A DNA stretch of 64,000 bases, from NCBI GenBank assembly GCA_947494805.1, contig CANLWK010000002.1, positions 930,001 through 994,000 on the forward strand, in the 5' to 3' direction. This stretch comes from an uncultured Croceitalea sp. GTDB taxonomy: Bacteria > Bacteroidota > Bacteroidia > Flavobacteriales > Flavobacteriaceae. Below are positions 17,002-25,994 of the stretch, in pieces. Both the position numbers and the translations under genes were made by a program. Numbering within the stretch: the stretch's first letter is position 1; the number at the start of each line of letters is the position of its first letter. The notes under the pieces were generated by a model. That model made no database searches. It worked only from the letters and a program-made list of their open reading frames with translations, and was not told where the DNA came from.

Positions 17002-17919
17002 GTCACTCGAAGGTTTCTCCTCATAGTAAGTCAATATTCTTGTTACATATGAGTTTTGGGGAGTGATGATTTTTTTTACCCAGTTTTTATGTTCACTATC
17101 GTCAAACTGAAAAATATAATTTTCTACACTTTCAGTGTTGTTCGTTTTTATGGTGACCTTGGACAGCACCCCGCTACTTTCATAACCATAGATTTTCTTC
17201 TCTTTGGGAACAAACTCTTTTTCAGTAGCGTTGTAATAAAAAAATTGTTCTGAAAGCAATTTGCCCGTGTCATCAATTATGCTTTCAATGGCACGATTGG
17301 GCTCGCCATCTACAAACTCTTTGAGTAAAGTCACAGCAAGCGTTCTGCCATTTCTGAGCTTTTTTGAAGATTTTCGAATTGACTTTTCAATAACTTCATT
17401 TTCAAAGTACGTGATTGTTGTTTCCTGTTTATAAGCGGTATGTTCAATGCGCATTTCGTCAACGGCATTTTCATGTGAGATAATGATACGTTTCAATTTC
17501 CCGCCTTCATCATATTGGTACTCTTGTGCCTCAAAGAACTGCTTATCAAAAGAAATGATTTTTTCTTTGACCACTCTTGGTCCAGTGGAGTCAATTTCAT
17601 AAAAATTCACCATGGAACTCGCTGCATCCAATGTATTGTCTTTATAGCTTTCCATTCGCTTTTCAACAAGCTCATCGCCTTCGTATTTGTACACAACAAT
17701 GTCTTTGTCCGTATCATTGTACTGTGTGGTCGATTTGGTCAAAAAACCTTTTTCGTTGAATTCAAAAATTTCTTTTCCGTAATCGGTAATAACCATACAT
17801 GATTTCACATTGCCCTTTAGGTCAAAGTCGGCAACCTGAAATAGCTTAATTTCTTGAGCAGATACAATACTAAGAAACAAGATATTGATAAAGAGGTGTT
17901 TGAAGTAGTTTTTTAGCAT
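16987..17919 (-). CDS. Exported protein with YD-like repeats, function unknown
   Basis: 310 residues with a signal peptide (HLFINILFLSIVSAQ). The body repeats short beta units with aromatic-Asp/Gly turns, such as IFEFNEKGFLTKSTTQYND, VYKYEGDELVEKRMESYKD, YQYDEGGKLKRIIISH and GYESSGVLSKVTIKTN, like the YD/RHS-type repeats of Bacteroidota surface proteins but far shorter than a toxin. No catalytic motif was recognised. The -7 box TAATTTTG (minus strand) lies four bases before the ATG, implying a nearly leaderless mRNA. Confidence 0.72.
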   Translation of the reverse strand: MLKNYFKHLFINILFLSIVSAQEIKLFQVADFDLKGNVKSCMVITDYGKEIFEFNEKGFLTKSTTQYNDTDKDIVVYKYEGDELVEKRMESYKDNTLDAASSMVNFYEIDSTGPRVVKEKIISFDKQFFEAQEYQYDEGGKLKRIIISHENAVDEMRIEHTAYKQETTITYFENEVIEKSIRKSSKKLRNGRTLAVTLLKEFVDGEPNRAIESIIDDTGKLLSEQFFYYNATEKEFVPKEKKIYGYESSGVLSKVTIKTNNTESVENYIFQFDDSEHKNWVKKIITPQNSYVTRILTYYEEKPSSDSNPE

Positions 17920-17923
17920 ATTG

Positions 17924-17931
17924 CAAAATTA
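17924..17931 (-). promoter_or_regulatory. -7 box of the YD-like repeat gene
   Basis: Minus-strand TAATTTTG, a full match to TANNTTTG, ending four bases before the ATG at 17919. Confidence 0.5.
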
Positions 17932-17949
17932 CGTTGTTATCGCACATCA

Positions 17950-17976
17950 TAAAAACAAATGCGATGCCAAACATCG
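17950..17976 (-). terminator. Possible terminator of the hydroxyproline operon
   Basis: Minus-strand hairpin CGATG TTTGG CATCG followed by CATTTGTTTTTA, starting about 25 bases after the oxidoreductase stop. The stem is short, so confidence is modest. Confidence 0.45.
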
Positions 17977-18001
17977 AAAATCATTAAAAATTAATATGCG
18001 G

Positions 18002-19252
18002 TTAAAACTTGCGTTCTGGATAAAAGGGCGTGATGTCCATCGAGGTTTTTTGACCTGAAACAATCTCACTTACCAATTTTCCGGTTGCCGGACCAAGGCT
18101 CCACCCCATCATGGCATGACCCGTCGCAATTGTTAGGTTCTTATATTTTGATGATCTACCAATGTATGGTAACCCATCTGGGGATACGGGTCGCAAACCA
18201 CATTCCGCATTGTTCTTGTCTTCCTCAGAAATTTTTAGGTCTTCATAGAAGTTTTCAGCACCTTTAGCAATAGCTGCTACCCGTTCTTTCCGTATTTGGT
18301 GGTTAATGCCAGAAAATTCCATGGTGCCTGCAAATCGGGTATACCCTTGCATGGGTGTTACGGCCATCTTTGCTTCCATCAAAATTGCAGGCATACCAAT
18401 ATCCGTTGGCTCTGATACATTTATACGATAACCTTTGCCGGCTTGGACCAATATTCTCAAACCTAATTTTTTAGCCAAATTAGTTGACCATGATCCAGCA
18501 GCTAGAACAACCTCATCAAAATCATAAAAAGCATTATCTGTTTTTACGCGAGTAAGCTTGTCATTTTTAAACTCAAAATCAACTACTTCTTGTTGCTTTA
18601 CCAAGGCAACCCCTTTGCCTTTCAGGTAATCTTGTAATTTATGCATGAACGTTGAAGGTGTGCTATGGGCATCGCATTCATAATGTATCGCTCCTTTGGC
18701 ATTGATTTTTACATTGGGCTCTATATTTTTCAAGGTTTGTGTATCCAGTTCATTGACTTCAAGTCCTAAAAATCGAGCCTTTTCCGCTACCTGCAATTCA
18801 TGTTCAAACGTCTCTTGGGTCTGGTACAACATTAAAAGTCCTTTTCGTTCAAGATGGAACGCACCCAAATCGCCCGATTCCTTTAAGTCAAAAAAAAGTT
18901 CTCGGCTCAAGATATTAATGTCTTTGATTGCAGGTATCGCCTTTGCAACCTTTGCTTCAGTACACGACTTTTTAAAGTTCCACGCCCATTTGAAAAAATC
19001 AAGATCAAAACGGGGTTTCATGTAAAAGGGACTTGAAGAATTGAACATATATTTTAAACCCATTGAAATCATTCCAGGTGCTGCAAGCGGAATAATGTGA
19101 CTTGGGGTAAGATATCCGGCATTGACGTAAGAAGCACCCGAGTCCATGGAGGACTTGTCTATAACTGTGACCTGGTGTCCATTCTTTGATAAAAAGTAAG
19201 CAGTGCACAATCCTACGACCCCTCCACCGATAACAATTACTTTTCTGGCCAT
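18002..19252 (-). CDS. FAD-dependent D-hydroxyproline dehydrogenase (DadA-like)
   Basis: 416-residue DAO-family flavoprotein. The dinucleotide site is VIGGGVVGLCTAYFLSKNG at the N-terminus; GASYVNAGYLTPSHIIPLAAPG and the C-terminal GLRPVSPDGLPYIGRSSKYKN with ATGHAMMGWSLGPATG are typical of DadA-like enzymes. In the last position of a hydroxyproline operon it should oxidise cis-4-hydroxy-D-proline to pyrroline-4-hydroxy-2-carboxylate, passing electrons towards the quinone pool. The gene begins one base after the epimerase stop. Confidence 0.88.
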   Translation of the reverse strand: MARKVIVIGGGVVGLCTAYFLSKNGHQVTVIDKSSMDSGASYVNAGYLTPSHIIPLAAPGMISMGLKYMFNSSSPFYMKPRFDLDFFKWAWNFKKSCTEAKVAKAIPAIKDINILSRELFFDLKESGDLGAFHLERKGLLMLYQTQETFEHELQVAEKARFLGLEVNELDTQTLKNIEPNVKINAKGAIHYECDAHSTPSTFMHKLQDYLKGKGVALVKQQEVVDFEFKNDKLTRVKTDNAFYDFDEVVLAAGSWSTNLAKKLGLRILVQAGKGYRINVSEPTDIGMPAILMEAKMAVTPMQGYTRFAGTMEFSGINHQIRKERVAAIAKGAENFYEDLKISEEDKNNAECGLRPVSPDGLPYIGRSSKYKNLTIATGHAMMGWSLGPATGKLVSEIVSGQKTSMDITPFYPERKF

Positions 19253-19253
19253 A

Positions 19254-20264
19254 TCAAATTACTTGAAATCCGTGAGCATAAGGGTCATCATCCGTATCTA
19301 TGGTAATCGTATTTCTGCCGTACACTTTCGCCCAACCTTTAATTGATGGTACAATTGCTTTAAACTGCCCAATATTGGTCTCGAGTTCTACCCTGCCCGT
19401 GAACATAGAACCTATAAAACTTTCATGTATATAATCTTCGCCCAATTGAAGTTTTCCTTTGGCGAACAACTGTGCCAAACGGGCAGACGTGCCCGTACCA
19501 CAAGGACTCCGGTCAATGGCCTTATCCCCATAAAACACCGCATTTCGACCAGATGAAGTGGTCGCCATTGGATCGCCTGTCCATAAAACATGCGAAACAT
19601 CACGAATCGATTTATCCTCCGGGTGAATAAAAGCATCTGGGAATTTTTCGTTGATTCGCGTTCTTATTTCTTTAGAAAACTGAATTAGTTCTGCTGCCGA
19701 AAAATCATGCATTCCCGAAAAATTCTTTTGTGGATCAATAATGGCGTAATAATTTCCGCCATAAGAAACATCAAAAACAAGTTTTCCTAGTTTTGAAGAT
19801 TCAATGGTCAAGTCAGAGGCGGCCAAATAGCTCTTGACATTGGTCAACTTCACCCATTCTACTTTTTCATGGGGTCGGTGGTATTCAATATTCACAAGAC
19901 CAGCCGGAGTTTCCAATCGTACAAAACCTTTATTCTTAGGGTTCAATAACCCTTCTTGAATGGCGATGGTAATGGTGCCAATGGTGCCATGACCGCACAT
20001 GGGCAAACACCCGCTGGTTTCAATGAACAAGACCGCAACGTCATTGTCAGGATGGTGCGGAGGATACAAAATACTACCGCTCATCATATCATGCCCTCGT
20101 GGCTCAAACATCAACCCGGTTCGAATCCAATCATATTTTTTCAAGAAATGACTGCGCTTTTCGCTCATGGATGCCCCTTGAAGATCAGGACCTCCCTTGA
20201 CCACCAACCGCACAGGGTTTCCGCAGGTATGCCCATCAATGCATTCAAAAATTGATACTGCCAC
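19254..20264 (-). CDS. 4-Hydroxyproline 2-epimerase
   Basis: 336-residue proline racemase superfamily member. Both catalytic cysteines are present: Cys90 in CLPMCGHGTIG and Cys255 in RSPCGTGTSARLA, as in epimerases and racemases rather than the dehydratase branch, which has Thr at the second site. Operon neighbours make trans-4-hydroxy-L-proline the likely substrate, converted to cis-4-hydroxy-D-proline. Two bases separate it from the aldehyde dehydrogenase gene and one from the dehydrogenase gene. Confidence 0.92.
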   Translation of the reverse strand: MAVSIFECIDGHTCGNPVRLVVKGGPDLQGASMSEKRSHFLKKYDWIRTGLMFEPRGHDMMSGSILYPPHHPDNDVAVLFIETSGCLPMCGHGTIGTITIAIQEGLLNPKNKGFVRLETPAGLVNIEYHRPHEKVEWVKLTNVKSYLAASDLTIESSKLGKLVFDVSYGGNYYAIIDPQKNFSGMHDFSAAELIQFSKEIRTRINEKFPDAFIHPEDKSIRDVSHVLWTGDPMATTSSGRNAVFYGDKAIDRSPCGTGTSARLAQLFAKGKLQLGEDYIHESFIGSMFTGRVELETNIGQFKAIVPSIKGWAKVYGRNTITIDTDDDPYAHGFQVI

Positions 20265-20266
20265 AG

Positions 20267-21853
20267 TTATACAATTATATCTTTTGTCAACTTACCGTTT
20301 ACCAATCGGTCAATGCCTAAAGGGTTTTCATCTTTTAAAGCTTTGGGCAATAGGTCATTGGGCCAACTTTGATAACTAACAGGTCGCACCCATCTATCAA
20401 TGGCATGAATGCCAACGGCTGAAAATCGACTATCGGTGCTCGCGGGGTAAGGTCCCCCATGTTGCATCGATGGACATACTTCAACACCGGTAGGAACCCC
20501 ATTAAAAATTAATCGACCCACCCTTGTTCTAAGGGCATTTATAAGATCTTTATGTTTTGAAACCTCACTATCCGTTGCGATTACGGTTCCCGTCAATTGC
20601 CCACCAATTGCTTTTACCGCCTGCAACAACTCTTGTTTATTTTTACAGGCAACAACCAAAGAGAATGGACCAAAGACCTCTTCATGTAGCTCGGGATTTG
20701 CAACAAAGGCAGCTCCGTCAACTTTTGCAACAGCCTGCTTGGCAAAATTAGATTGCACAGATTCAGAATAGGATGCAATTGCAGCGGCCCCATCTTGTTT
20801 TAAAATTGCTTTTTGATTGGTGCCATAGTTACTGTGTATGTTCGGGTGTAGCATACAAGTAGGCGCAATGGCAACAATTTCTTTGGCAAGAACCTCGACA
20901 AAACTGTCTAACGCCTTACCCTCAATAGCAATGAGAAGACCAGGGTTGGTGCAGAATTGCCCAGTACCCAATGTAATTGAAGATGCATATGTTTTTGCCC
21001 AATCATCTCCTTTTTCTTCTAAAGCATTAGGTAATAATACGACAGGGTTAATGCTTCCCATTTCGGCAAAAACTGGAATTGGTTCAGGGCGATTTGATGC
21101 CATATCAAATAGTGCACGGCCACCTTTGATACTACCTGTAAAACCGACTGCTTTTGTATTTGGGTGTTTGACCAATTGAACACCCACTTCAATTCCGCTA
21201 CTGTTTAAGTTTGAGAAAACACCATTGGGCATATTGGTTTTTTCAACTGCTTTTGAAATTGCTGAAGCCACTAATTCTCCCGTACCAGCATGCATCGGGT
21301 GACTCTTGACCACTACAGGGCAACCTGCCGCCAACGCACTTGCCGTATCACCCCCGGCCGTGGAATAGGCTAAAGGAAAATTACTGGCACCAAAGACGAC
21401 CACGGGCCCCAAGGGCACCTTGATTTTTCTTAAATCAGGTTTAGGTGCCGGACTACGGTTCGGTTCGCCGGTATCTATTGTGGCATTTACCCATGAACCT
21501 TCTTCTACCAAATCGGCAAAAGAACGCAATTGCCCTACCGTTCTACCACGTTCGCCTTTTGCCCGCCCTTCTGGCAATCCAGTTTCTTGACAGTACACTT
21601 TTACAAGATCATCACCCAACGCTTCAATCTCATCTGCGATTTGTCTTAAAAAACATGCTTTTTCCATGCCTGTGACATCTTGATAACGCTCAAAAGCTTC
21701 AGTCGCCAATTCTAGGGCACTATTGACTTCAGTATCCGTTGCCTCATAAAAGGTAAAGCCATTTTCTATGTTCAATAGAGGATTATAAGTATCGAAGGTC
21801 AACTCACCCTCGCTCGACATTGTACTACCAACAAAATTTTTTCCTGTAATCAT
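20267..21853 (-). CDS. 2,5-Dioxovalerate (2-oxoglutarate semialdehyde) dehydrogenase
   Basis: 528 residues, the length of the NADP-type 2-oxoglutarate semialdehyde dehydrogenases. Visible landmarks: VVVFGASNFPLAYSTAGGD (NAD(P) region), FTGSIKGGRALFD, catalytic Glu in FAEMGSINPV and catalytic Cys in LGTGQFCTNPG, and the C-terminal NGVPTGVEVCPSMQHGGPYP. It oxidises the product of the neighbouring deaminase to 2-oxoglutarate. Four bases separate it from the upstream gene. Confidence 0.92.
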   Translation of the reverse strand: MITGKNFVGSTMSSEGELTFDTYNPLLNIENGFTFYEATDTEVNSALELATEAFERYQDVTGMEKACFLRQIADEIEALGDDLVKVYCQETGLPEGRAKGERGRTVGQLRSFADLVEEGSWVNATIDTGEPNRSPAPKPDLRKIKVPLGPVVVFGASNFPLAYSTAGGDTASALAAGCPVVVKSHPMHAGTGELVASAISKAVEKTNMPNGVFSNLNSSGIEVGVQLVKHPNTKAVGFTGSIKGGRALFDMASNRPEPIPVFAEMGSINPVVLLPNALEEKGDDWAKTYASSITLGTGQFCTNPGLLIAIEGKALDSFVEVLAKEIVAIAPTCMLHPNIHSNYGTNQKAILKQDGAAAIASYSESVQSNFAKQAVAKVDGAAFVANPELHEEVFGPFSLVVACKNKQELLQAVKAIGGQLTGTVIATDSEVSKHKDLINALRTRVGRLIFNGVPTGVEVCPSMQHGGPYPASTDSRFSAVGIHAIDRWVRPVSYQSWPNDLLPKALKDENPLGIDRLVNGKLTKDIIV

Positions 21854-21857
21854 GATA

Positions 21858-22775
21858 TTATAACGATTTATAATCTGGCAGGTCAGGTCTTTTAGACATG
21901 CCCTCTTTAATCACTTCAAGTACCCGTTCACGTTCCTTTCCCTGAAGAGGCAATCGGGGTGCCCGAACATTTTCCGTACCAATACCGGTTGCAACTTCGG
22001 CCAGTTTTATATTTTGCACCAATTGCGGATTGATATCCAACTCTAACAAAGGTAAGAACCAGCGGTAAATTGATATAGCCTCAGCCGTTCGACCTGCCTT
22101 TGCAAGTTTATAAATAGCCACGGTTTCGGCAGGAAAAGCACATACCAAGCCGGCAACCCAACCATCTGCCCCCATAAGCAGACTTTCAAGAGCCAGGGTA
22201 TCTACACCACATAAAATTTTTAACCGATTCCCAAACTCGTTTTTGATTCGGGAAATATTTGAGATATCTCTTGTAGATTCTTTGACCGCCTTGATGTTAT
22301 CAAGTTTAAGTAACTCTTGAAACATCGTTAAGGTCACTTCTACTTTGTAATCCACAGGGTTATTGTATACCATTATGGGCAGGTCCGTACTTTGGGCAAC
22401 AGCTTTAAAATAGGCCACTGTTTCATAGTCGGTAGATTTATAGCGCATGGGCGGCAGCATCATTAATCCGCTTGCTCCATATTCTTGGGCATTCTGAGCC
22501 GCTGTTATCGCATCTTTTGTTGATTGTTCTGCAATGTTTAGAATTACAGGTACCCTACCTGCAACCTCATTTACGGTATGTTGCGTCAGCACCTTTTTTT
22601 CATCATGGTTCAACGTACTGGCTTCACCTAAAGTTCCTCCTAAAATAATGGCTTCAACCCCTGCTTTCAATTGTGCTTGAATGTTGGTTGAAAACATCTC
22701 AAGGTCCAACGTATCTTGTTCTGTGAATTTGGTGGTTACCGCAGGCATTACCCCTTTCCATTGTATAGTTGTCAT
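21858..22775 (-). CDS. DapA-family pyrroline-4-hydroxy-2-carboxylate deaminase
   Basis: 305-residue class I aldolase-type TIM barrel. The catalytic Tyr137 is in MVYNNPVDY and the Schiff-base Lys165 in IKAVKEST; the GGTLGEAST loop stands in place of GTTGE. In this operon it most likely deaminates and opens pyrroline-4-hydroxy-2-carboxylate to 2-oxoglutarate semialdehyde. Other DapA-family activities (KDG or sialate lyase) are excluded by context, not by sequence. First gene of the operon; the -7 box TACCTTTA (minus strand, 22787-22794) is 11 bases upstream. Confidence 0.88.
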   Translation of the reverse strand: MTTIQWKGVMPAVTTKFTEQDTLDLEMFSTNIQAQLKAGVEAIILGGTLGEASTLNHDEKKVLTQHTVNEVAGRVPVILNIAEQSTKDAITAAQNAQEYGASGLMMLPPMRYKSTDYETVAYFKAVAQSTDLPIMVYNNPVDYKVEVTLTMFQELLKLDNIKAVKESTRDISNISRIKNEFGNRLKILCGVDTLALESLLMGADGWVAGLVCAFPAETVAIYKLAKAGRTAEAISIYRWFLPLLELDINPQLVQNIKLAEVATGIGTENVRAPRLPLQGKERERVLEVIKEGMSKRPDLPDYKSL

Positions 22776-22786
22776 TGTTTTTTTTG

Positions 22787-22794
22787 TAAAGGTA
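22787..22794 (-). promoter_or_regulatory. -7 box of the hydroxyproline operon
   Basis: Minus-strand TACCTTTA, one mismatch to TANNTTTG, 11 bases before the ATG of the deaminase gene. Confidence 0.45.
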
Positions 22795-22829
22795 AAGGCA
22801 GAACAATTATTTTAGTTTTCCATTTTTAA

Positions 22830-22890
22830 CCAAAAAAAGGAATATATTACCCTGTTTATATCATTTTATTTCCTAAAAAAGGTAATTTTA
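22830..22890 (+). promoter_or_regulatory. AraC-type direct repeats and regulator promoter
   Basis: Two copies of a CC-(A/T)AAAAAA-GG-(A/T)A element begin at 22830 and 22872, exactly 42 bp (four helical turns) apart. The second runs into TAATTTTA (22883-22890), the likely -7 box of the AraC gene, eight bases before its ATG. A regulator bound there would control both its own promoter and the divergent operon. Confidence 0.5.
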
Positions 22891-22898
22891 GCATATTT

Positions 22899-23741
22899 AT
22901 GCAGATTTACCCCTTTAAAATACCAAAAAAACCAACTGAGAATATCGTTCTACAAATCGATAGGTCTCGTGTATTTTATGACAAATTACATCAACATGAG
23001 GAGATTCAGATAAGCCATATTGTGTCAGGTAAGGGCAAGTTGCTTGTAGGCAATACGGTCAATCACTATGAAGCAGGCGATACCATTGCTATCGGTAGTA
23101 ATCTTCCGCATCTATTTCAAAGTCAAAAGAGCGAAACCGAATCGCATATGATTTCATTGTTCTTTCTAAAGGATGCTTTTGGGGATACCTTTTTTGAATT
23201 ACCTGAGATGAAAGAACTGCTCCCCTTTTTTGACGCAGCACAATTTGGCTTTTCCATAAGGTACGAATCCTACAATCTATTTAGATACTTTAAAAACCTT
23301 AATGATAGCAACAAACTATCCCTCTTTATACAATTTTTAGAATTATTAAAGATGATCAATGGGCTAAAAAAAACAATGCTCAATGATTTGATTTACGCCA
23401 AAGAACTGACCAAAGATCATGGTTCTCGGCTACAGTTGGTCTACGATTTTGTAATCAACAATTTTCAAGAAGAAATCACCCTTGACAAAGTGGCCGATTT
23501 GGTACATTTAAGTCAGAACGCCTTTTGTCGGTTTTTCAAGCAACGTAGCAATAAGTCTTTTTTCACCTTCTTAACAGAGATACGTATCGCCCATGCCTGT
23601 CAATTACTTCAAGAATATGATGAATTGCCCATTTCTGAAATTGCAGTTCAATGTGGGTTTGCCACCACATCGAATTTTAATAAGCATTTCAAAACCATCA
23701 AAGGTTGTAGCCCAACTAAGTTTAAAAAGCAGCTATTCTAG
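22899..23741 (+). CDS. AraC family transcriptional regulator
   Basis: 280 residues: N-terminal cupin-like ligand domain (HQHEEIQISHIVSGKGKLLV, YEAGDTIAIGSNLPHLF) and two helix-turn-helix motifs at the C-terminus (ITLDKVADLVHLSQNAFCRF, then LPISEIAVQCGFATTSNFNK). It is divergent from the hydroxyproline operon with 123 bp between starts, so it probably activates that operon in response to a pathway metabolite. The ligand is not known. Confidence 0.92.
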   Translation: MQIYPFKIPKKPTENIVLQIDRSRVFYDKLHQHEEIQISHIVSGKGKLLVGNTVNHYEAGDTIAIGSNLPHLFQSQKSETESHMISLFFLKDAFGDTFFELPEMKELLPFFDAAQFGFSIRYESYNLFRYFKNLNDSNKLSLFIQFLELLKMINGLKKTMLNDLIYAKELTKDHGSRLQLVYDFVINNFQEEITLDKVADLVHLSQNAFCRFFKQRSNKSFFTFLTEIRIAHACQLLQEYDELPISEIAVQCGFATTSNFNKHFKTIKGCSPTKFKKQLF

Positions 23742-23772
23742 TATAAAGTTGTCATATCAGCATGTGATTGGC

Positions 23773-23780
23773 TATTTTTG
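23773..23780 (+). promoter_or_regulatory. -7 box that fixes the M28 peptidase start
   Basis: TATTTTTG, a full match to TANNTTTG, 18 bases before ATG 23799. The alternative TTG start at 23778 lies inside the box and can be dismissed. Confidence 0.6.
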
Positions 23781-23798
23781 ACAAATTTGAAATTAATC

Positions 23799-25355
23799 AT
23801 GAAAAAACTTTTTATACTTGTTTTAGGATGGGCATTGTCATGCAATTCTTCGCAGAAAACCGTAGCTGAAAAAGAAGAAAATCGAGCAACGGACCTGGCA
23901 CCTTCTTTTGCTGCCAGCATCACCGAAGAAGAATTGAAAGAGCACCTCTTTACGTATGCATCGGATGAGTTTGAAGGACGTGAAACCGGAAAACCTGGTC
24001 AAAAGAGAGCGGTCGACTATCTTAAAAAACAATATGAAGCCCTAGGCATACCTGCCGCGAAAAGCGATGGCGATTATTTTCAAAAGGTTCCATTAGAATT
24101 CAGCAAAGTACCCAGCGGTACCCTGAGCGTCGGAGACAAGAGCTTTACAATTGGCAAGGCCGCTTTGACGTTCTCTTCCATTTCTGGAAGCTATAAAGAG
24201 GTCGTTTATGTTGGATACGGTATTGAAGACGGTGGTTACTCTGACTATACATCCGTTGATGTGAAAGGAAAAGTGTTGTTAATGAAAGCAGGTGAGCCAA
24301 AAAATGAAGATGGCACCTATGTACTATCCGGAAGTTCAGAAAAATCGGTTTGGAGCAATATGTCGGAGGCCGTAGGAAAACGCACAGAATTGGCCGCTGA
24401 AAAAGGCGCAAATGGTGTTTTGTACTTTGACCCGCAAAACTTTGCACGTTTCAATCGCTATTATGATTTTATGAAGAGCAATGACAGTGGACGCATGCAG
24501 CTTCAGGCGGAAAATTCTGAGAACTTTTTGGTACTATTAAATGAAAAATCAGCAAAACAGTTGTATCCAGAAATTCAAAAAGCCGATACCCCAAAGACAT
24601 TGACGATAGCTGTAACATTTGATATAAAAAGTGAGGACAATAAAGTCGATTCTGAAAACGTAGCTGCAATTTTAAAGGGAAGCAGCAAACCAGATGAGTA
24701 CGTTATCATTTCGTCGCACTTAGATCATATCGGCGTTAATGCCGATGGTCAAGTTAACAATGGAGCCGATGACGACGGGTCTGGTACAGTTGCCCTGCTA
24801 GAGATTGCAGAGGCCTTTAAAAAAGCGGCAGATGCTGGTAAAGGCCCAGAACGTTCCATTGTATTTCTACATGTAACAGGTGAAGAAAAAGGTTTGTTGG
24901 GATCTAAATACTACACCGATTATAAGCCGATTTTTCCATTAAGCCAAACGGTTGCCAATCTTAACATTGACATGATTGGTAGAATTGACCCAAAACGAAC
25001 AGGAGACAGAAACTACGTCTACTTGATTGGTTCCGATAAACTGAGCACAGAGCTTCATGACCTTTCAGAAGAAGTAAACAAAAGATATACGAATATAGAG
25101 TTTGACTATACCTACAATGATGAAAATGACCCTAACCGTTTTTACTATCGTAGTGATCATTACAACTTCGCCAAGAACAATATTCCGATAATATTCTACT
25201 TTAACGGCACCCATGACGACTATCATAGACCGGGCGACACTCCAGATAAGATTAATTATGACCTATTGAAAAATAGAACACAATTGATTTTTTATACAGC
25301 TTGGGAAATCGCCAATAGAGCTGAAAAGGTTGTTGTGGACAAAGCCACCCAGTAG
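23799..25355 (+). CDS. M28 family aminopeptidase, lipoprotein
   Basis: 518 residues from ATG 23799. Signal peptide with lipobox (GWALSCNSS). A PA domain lies at about 120-270. The M28 zinc site is complete: SSHLDHIGVN, NNGADDDGSGT, TGEEKGLLGS, NIDMIGR and a late His in RSDHYNFA. It should be an outer-membrane or periplasmic zinc aminopeptidase acting on extracellular peptides. The unit has its own promoter and a strong terminator 20 bp after the stop. Confidence 0.92.
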   Translation: MKKLFILVLGWALSCNSSQKTVAEKEENRATDLAPSFAASITEEELKEHLFTYASDEFEGRETGKPGQKRAVDYLKKQYEALGIPAAKSDGDYFQKVPLEFSKVPSGTLSVGDKSFTIGKAALTFSSISGSYKEVVYVGYGIEDGGYSDYTSVDVKGKVLLMKAGEPKNEDGTYVLSGSSEKSVWSNMSEAVGKRTELAAEKGANGVLYFDPQNFARFNRYYDFMKSNDSGRMQLQAENSENFLVLLNEKSAKQLYPEIQKADTPKTLTIAVTFDIKSEDNKVDSENVAAILKGSSKPDEYVIISSHLDHIGVNADGQVNNGADDDGSGTVALLEIAEAFKKAADAGKGPERSIVFLHVTGEEKGLLGSKYYTDYKPIFPLSQTVANLNIDMIGRIDPKRTGDRNYVYLIGSDKLSTELHDLSEEVNKRYTNIEFDYTYNDENDPNRFYYRSDHYNFAKNNIPIIFYFNGTHDDYHRPGDTPDKINYDLLKNRTQLIFYTAWEIANRAEKVVVDKATQ

Positions 25356-25376
25356 TATCGCAACATTTGGAAAATC

Positions 25377-25412
25377 AAAAGCCCTGGATATCTAACCAGG
25401 GCTTTTTGTTTT
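25377..25412 (+). terminator. Terminator of the M28 peptidase gene
   Basis: Ten-pair stem AAAGCCCTGG / CCAGGGCTTT with an eight-base loop followed by T5GT4. Strong on the plus strand. Confidence 0.88.
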
Positions 25413-25420
25413 AAGTTAAA

Positions 25421-25447
25421 AATAAAAGTCCCGATGAAGATCGGGAC
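25421..25447 (-). terminator. Terminator of tRNA-His
   Basis: Perfect eight-pair stem GTCCCGAT / ATCGGGAC with a four-base loop; on the minus strand it is followed by TTTTATTTTT, 18 bases after the tRNA. Confidence 0.85.
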
Positions 25448-25464
25448 CTTAACAAATTCTTTTG

Positions 25465-25538
25465 GGTGGAAGACCGGGTTCGAACCGGCGACCTCTTGAA
25501 CCACAATCAAGCGCTCTAACCAACTGAGCTACAACCAC
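25465..25538 (-). tRNA. tRNA-His (GTG)
   Basis: Cloverleaf on the minus strand. D arm GCTC..GAGC, anticodon arm CTTGA TTGTGGT TCAAG with anticodon GTG, variable AGGTC, T arm with TTCGAAC loop. A G precedes the acceptor stem, matching the -1 G of histidine tRNAs, opposite C73. CCA is not encoded. The acceptor stem GTGGTTG / CTTCCAC has two adjacent U-U oppositions at pairs 5 and 6. Confidence 0.95.
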
Positions 25539-25539
25539 C

Positions 25540-25928
25540 ATTTAAAGCGGCTGCAAAGATAATTTTTTTTAATCCTTTATGCCAAAAAATATTAGCAAAA
25601 TAATAATTCCTTTCACTTAATTTAAGATATAAGGGCCATAAGGGCCTATTCTCTGGGCTAGTACACGTATCTACTAAAGCTACCTAGTCTAGTCATATTA
25701 CTCTTGTCAAACCATGGGTTTCTGTATCATTATTAGAGTTGAAGCAAGAAAGAAAAGAAGGCATAAAACGAGGTTTTCATAAACCGAAGATGAACCGAAC
25801 CAATCAATGGCATACCCATGGCAAAAGTGATAATTGAAAAATGAGCTCTCGTAAAGATGTATCGAAATTGCAAAAACATCGATGAAATACCCTATTTGCT
25901 CGGCAAAACACACAAAAACACTGCTTTG
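25540..25928 (+). other. Intergenic stretch before the kinase array, no gene supported
   Basis: AT-rich sequence with an AGGGCC ATA AGGGCC near-palindrome at about 25632. Short frames of 60-70 codons on both strands have no recognisable domains or start signals. The last 65 bp belong to the conserved kinase promoter alignment. Confidence 0.5.
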
Positions 25929-25970
25929 ACAACAAAAATTTAGATGGGCAAGCGTAGCTAAATAATTTTA
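25906..25970 (+). promoter_or_regulatory. Shared kinase promoter, copy 1
   Basis: AAACACACAAAAA at 25906, ACAACA at 25929, TTTAG ending 25943 and -7 box TAATTTTA at 25963-25970; the TTG start follows after 24 bases. The 57- and 34-bp offsets to the box equal those of copies 2 and 4. Confidence 0.6.
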
Positions 25971-25994
25971 CCGTATCAAAAATCATCAAAATCG

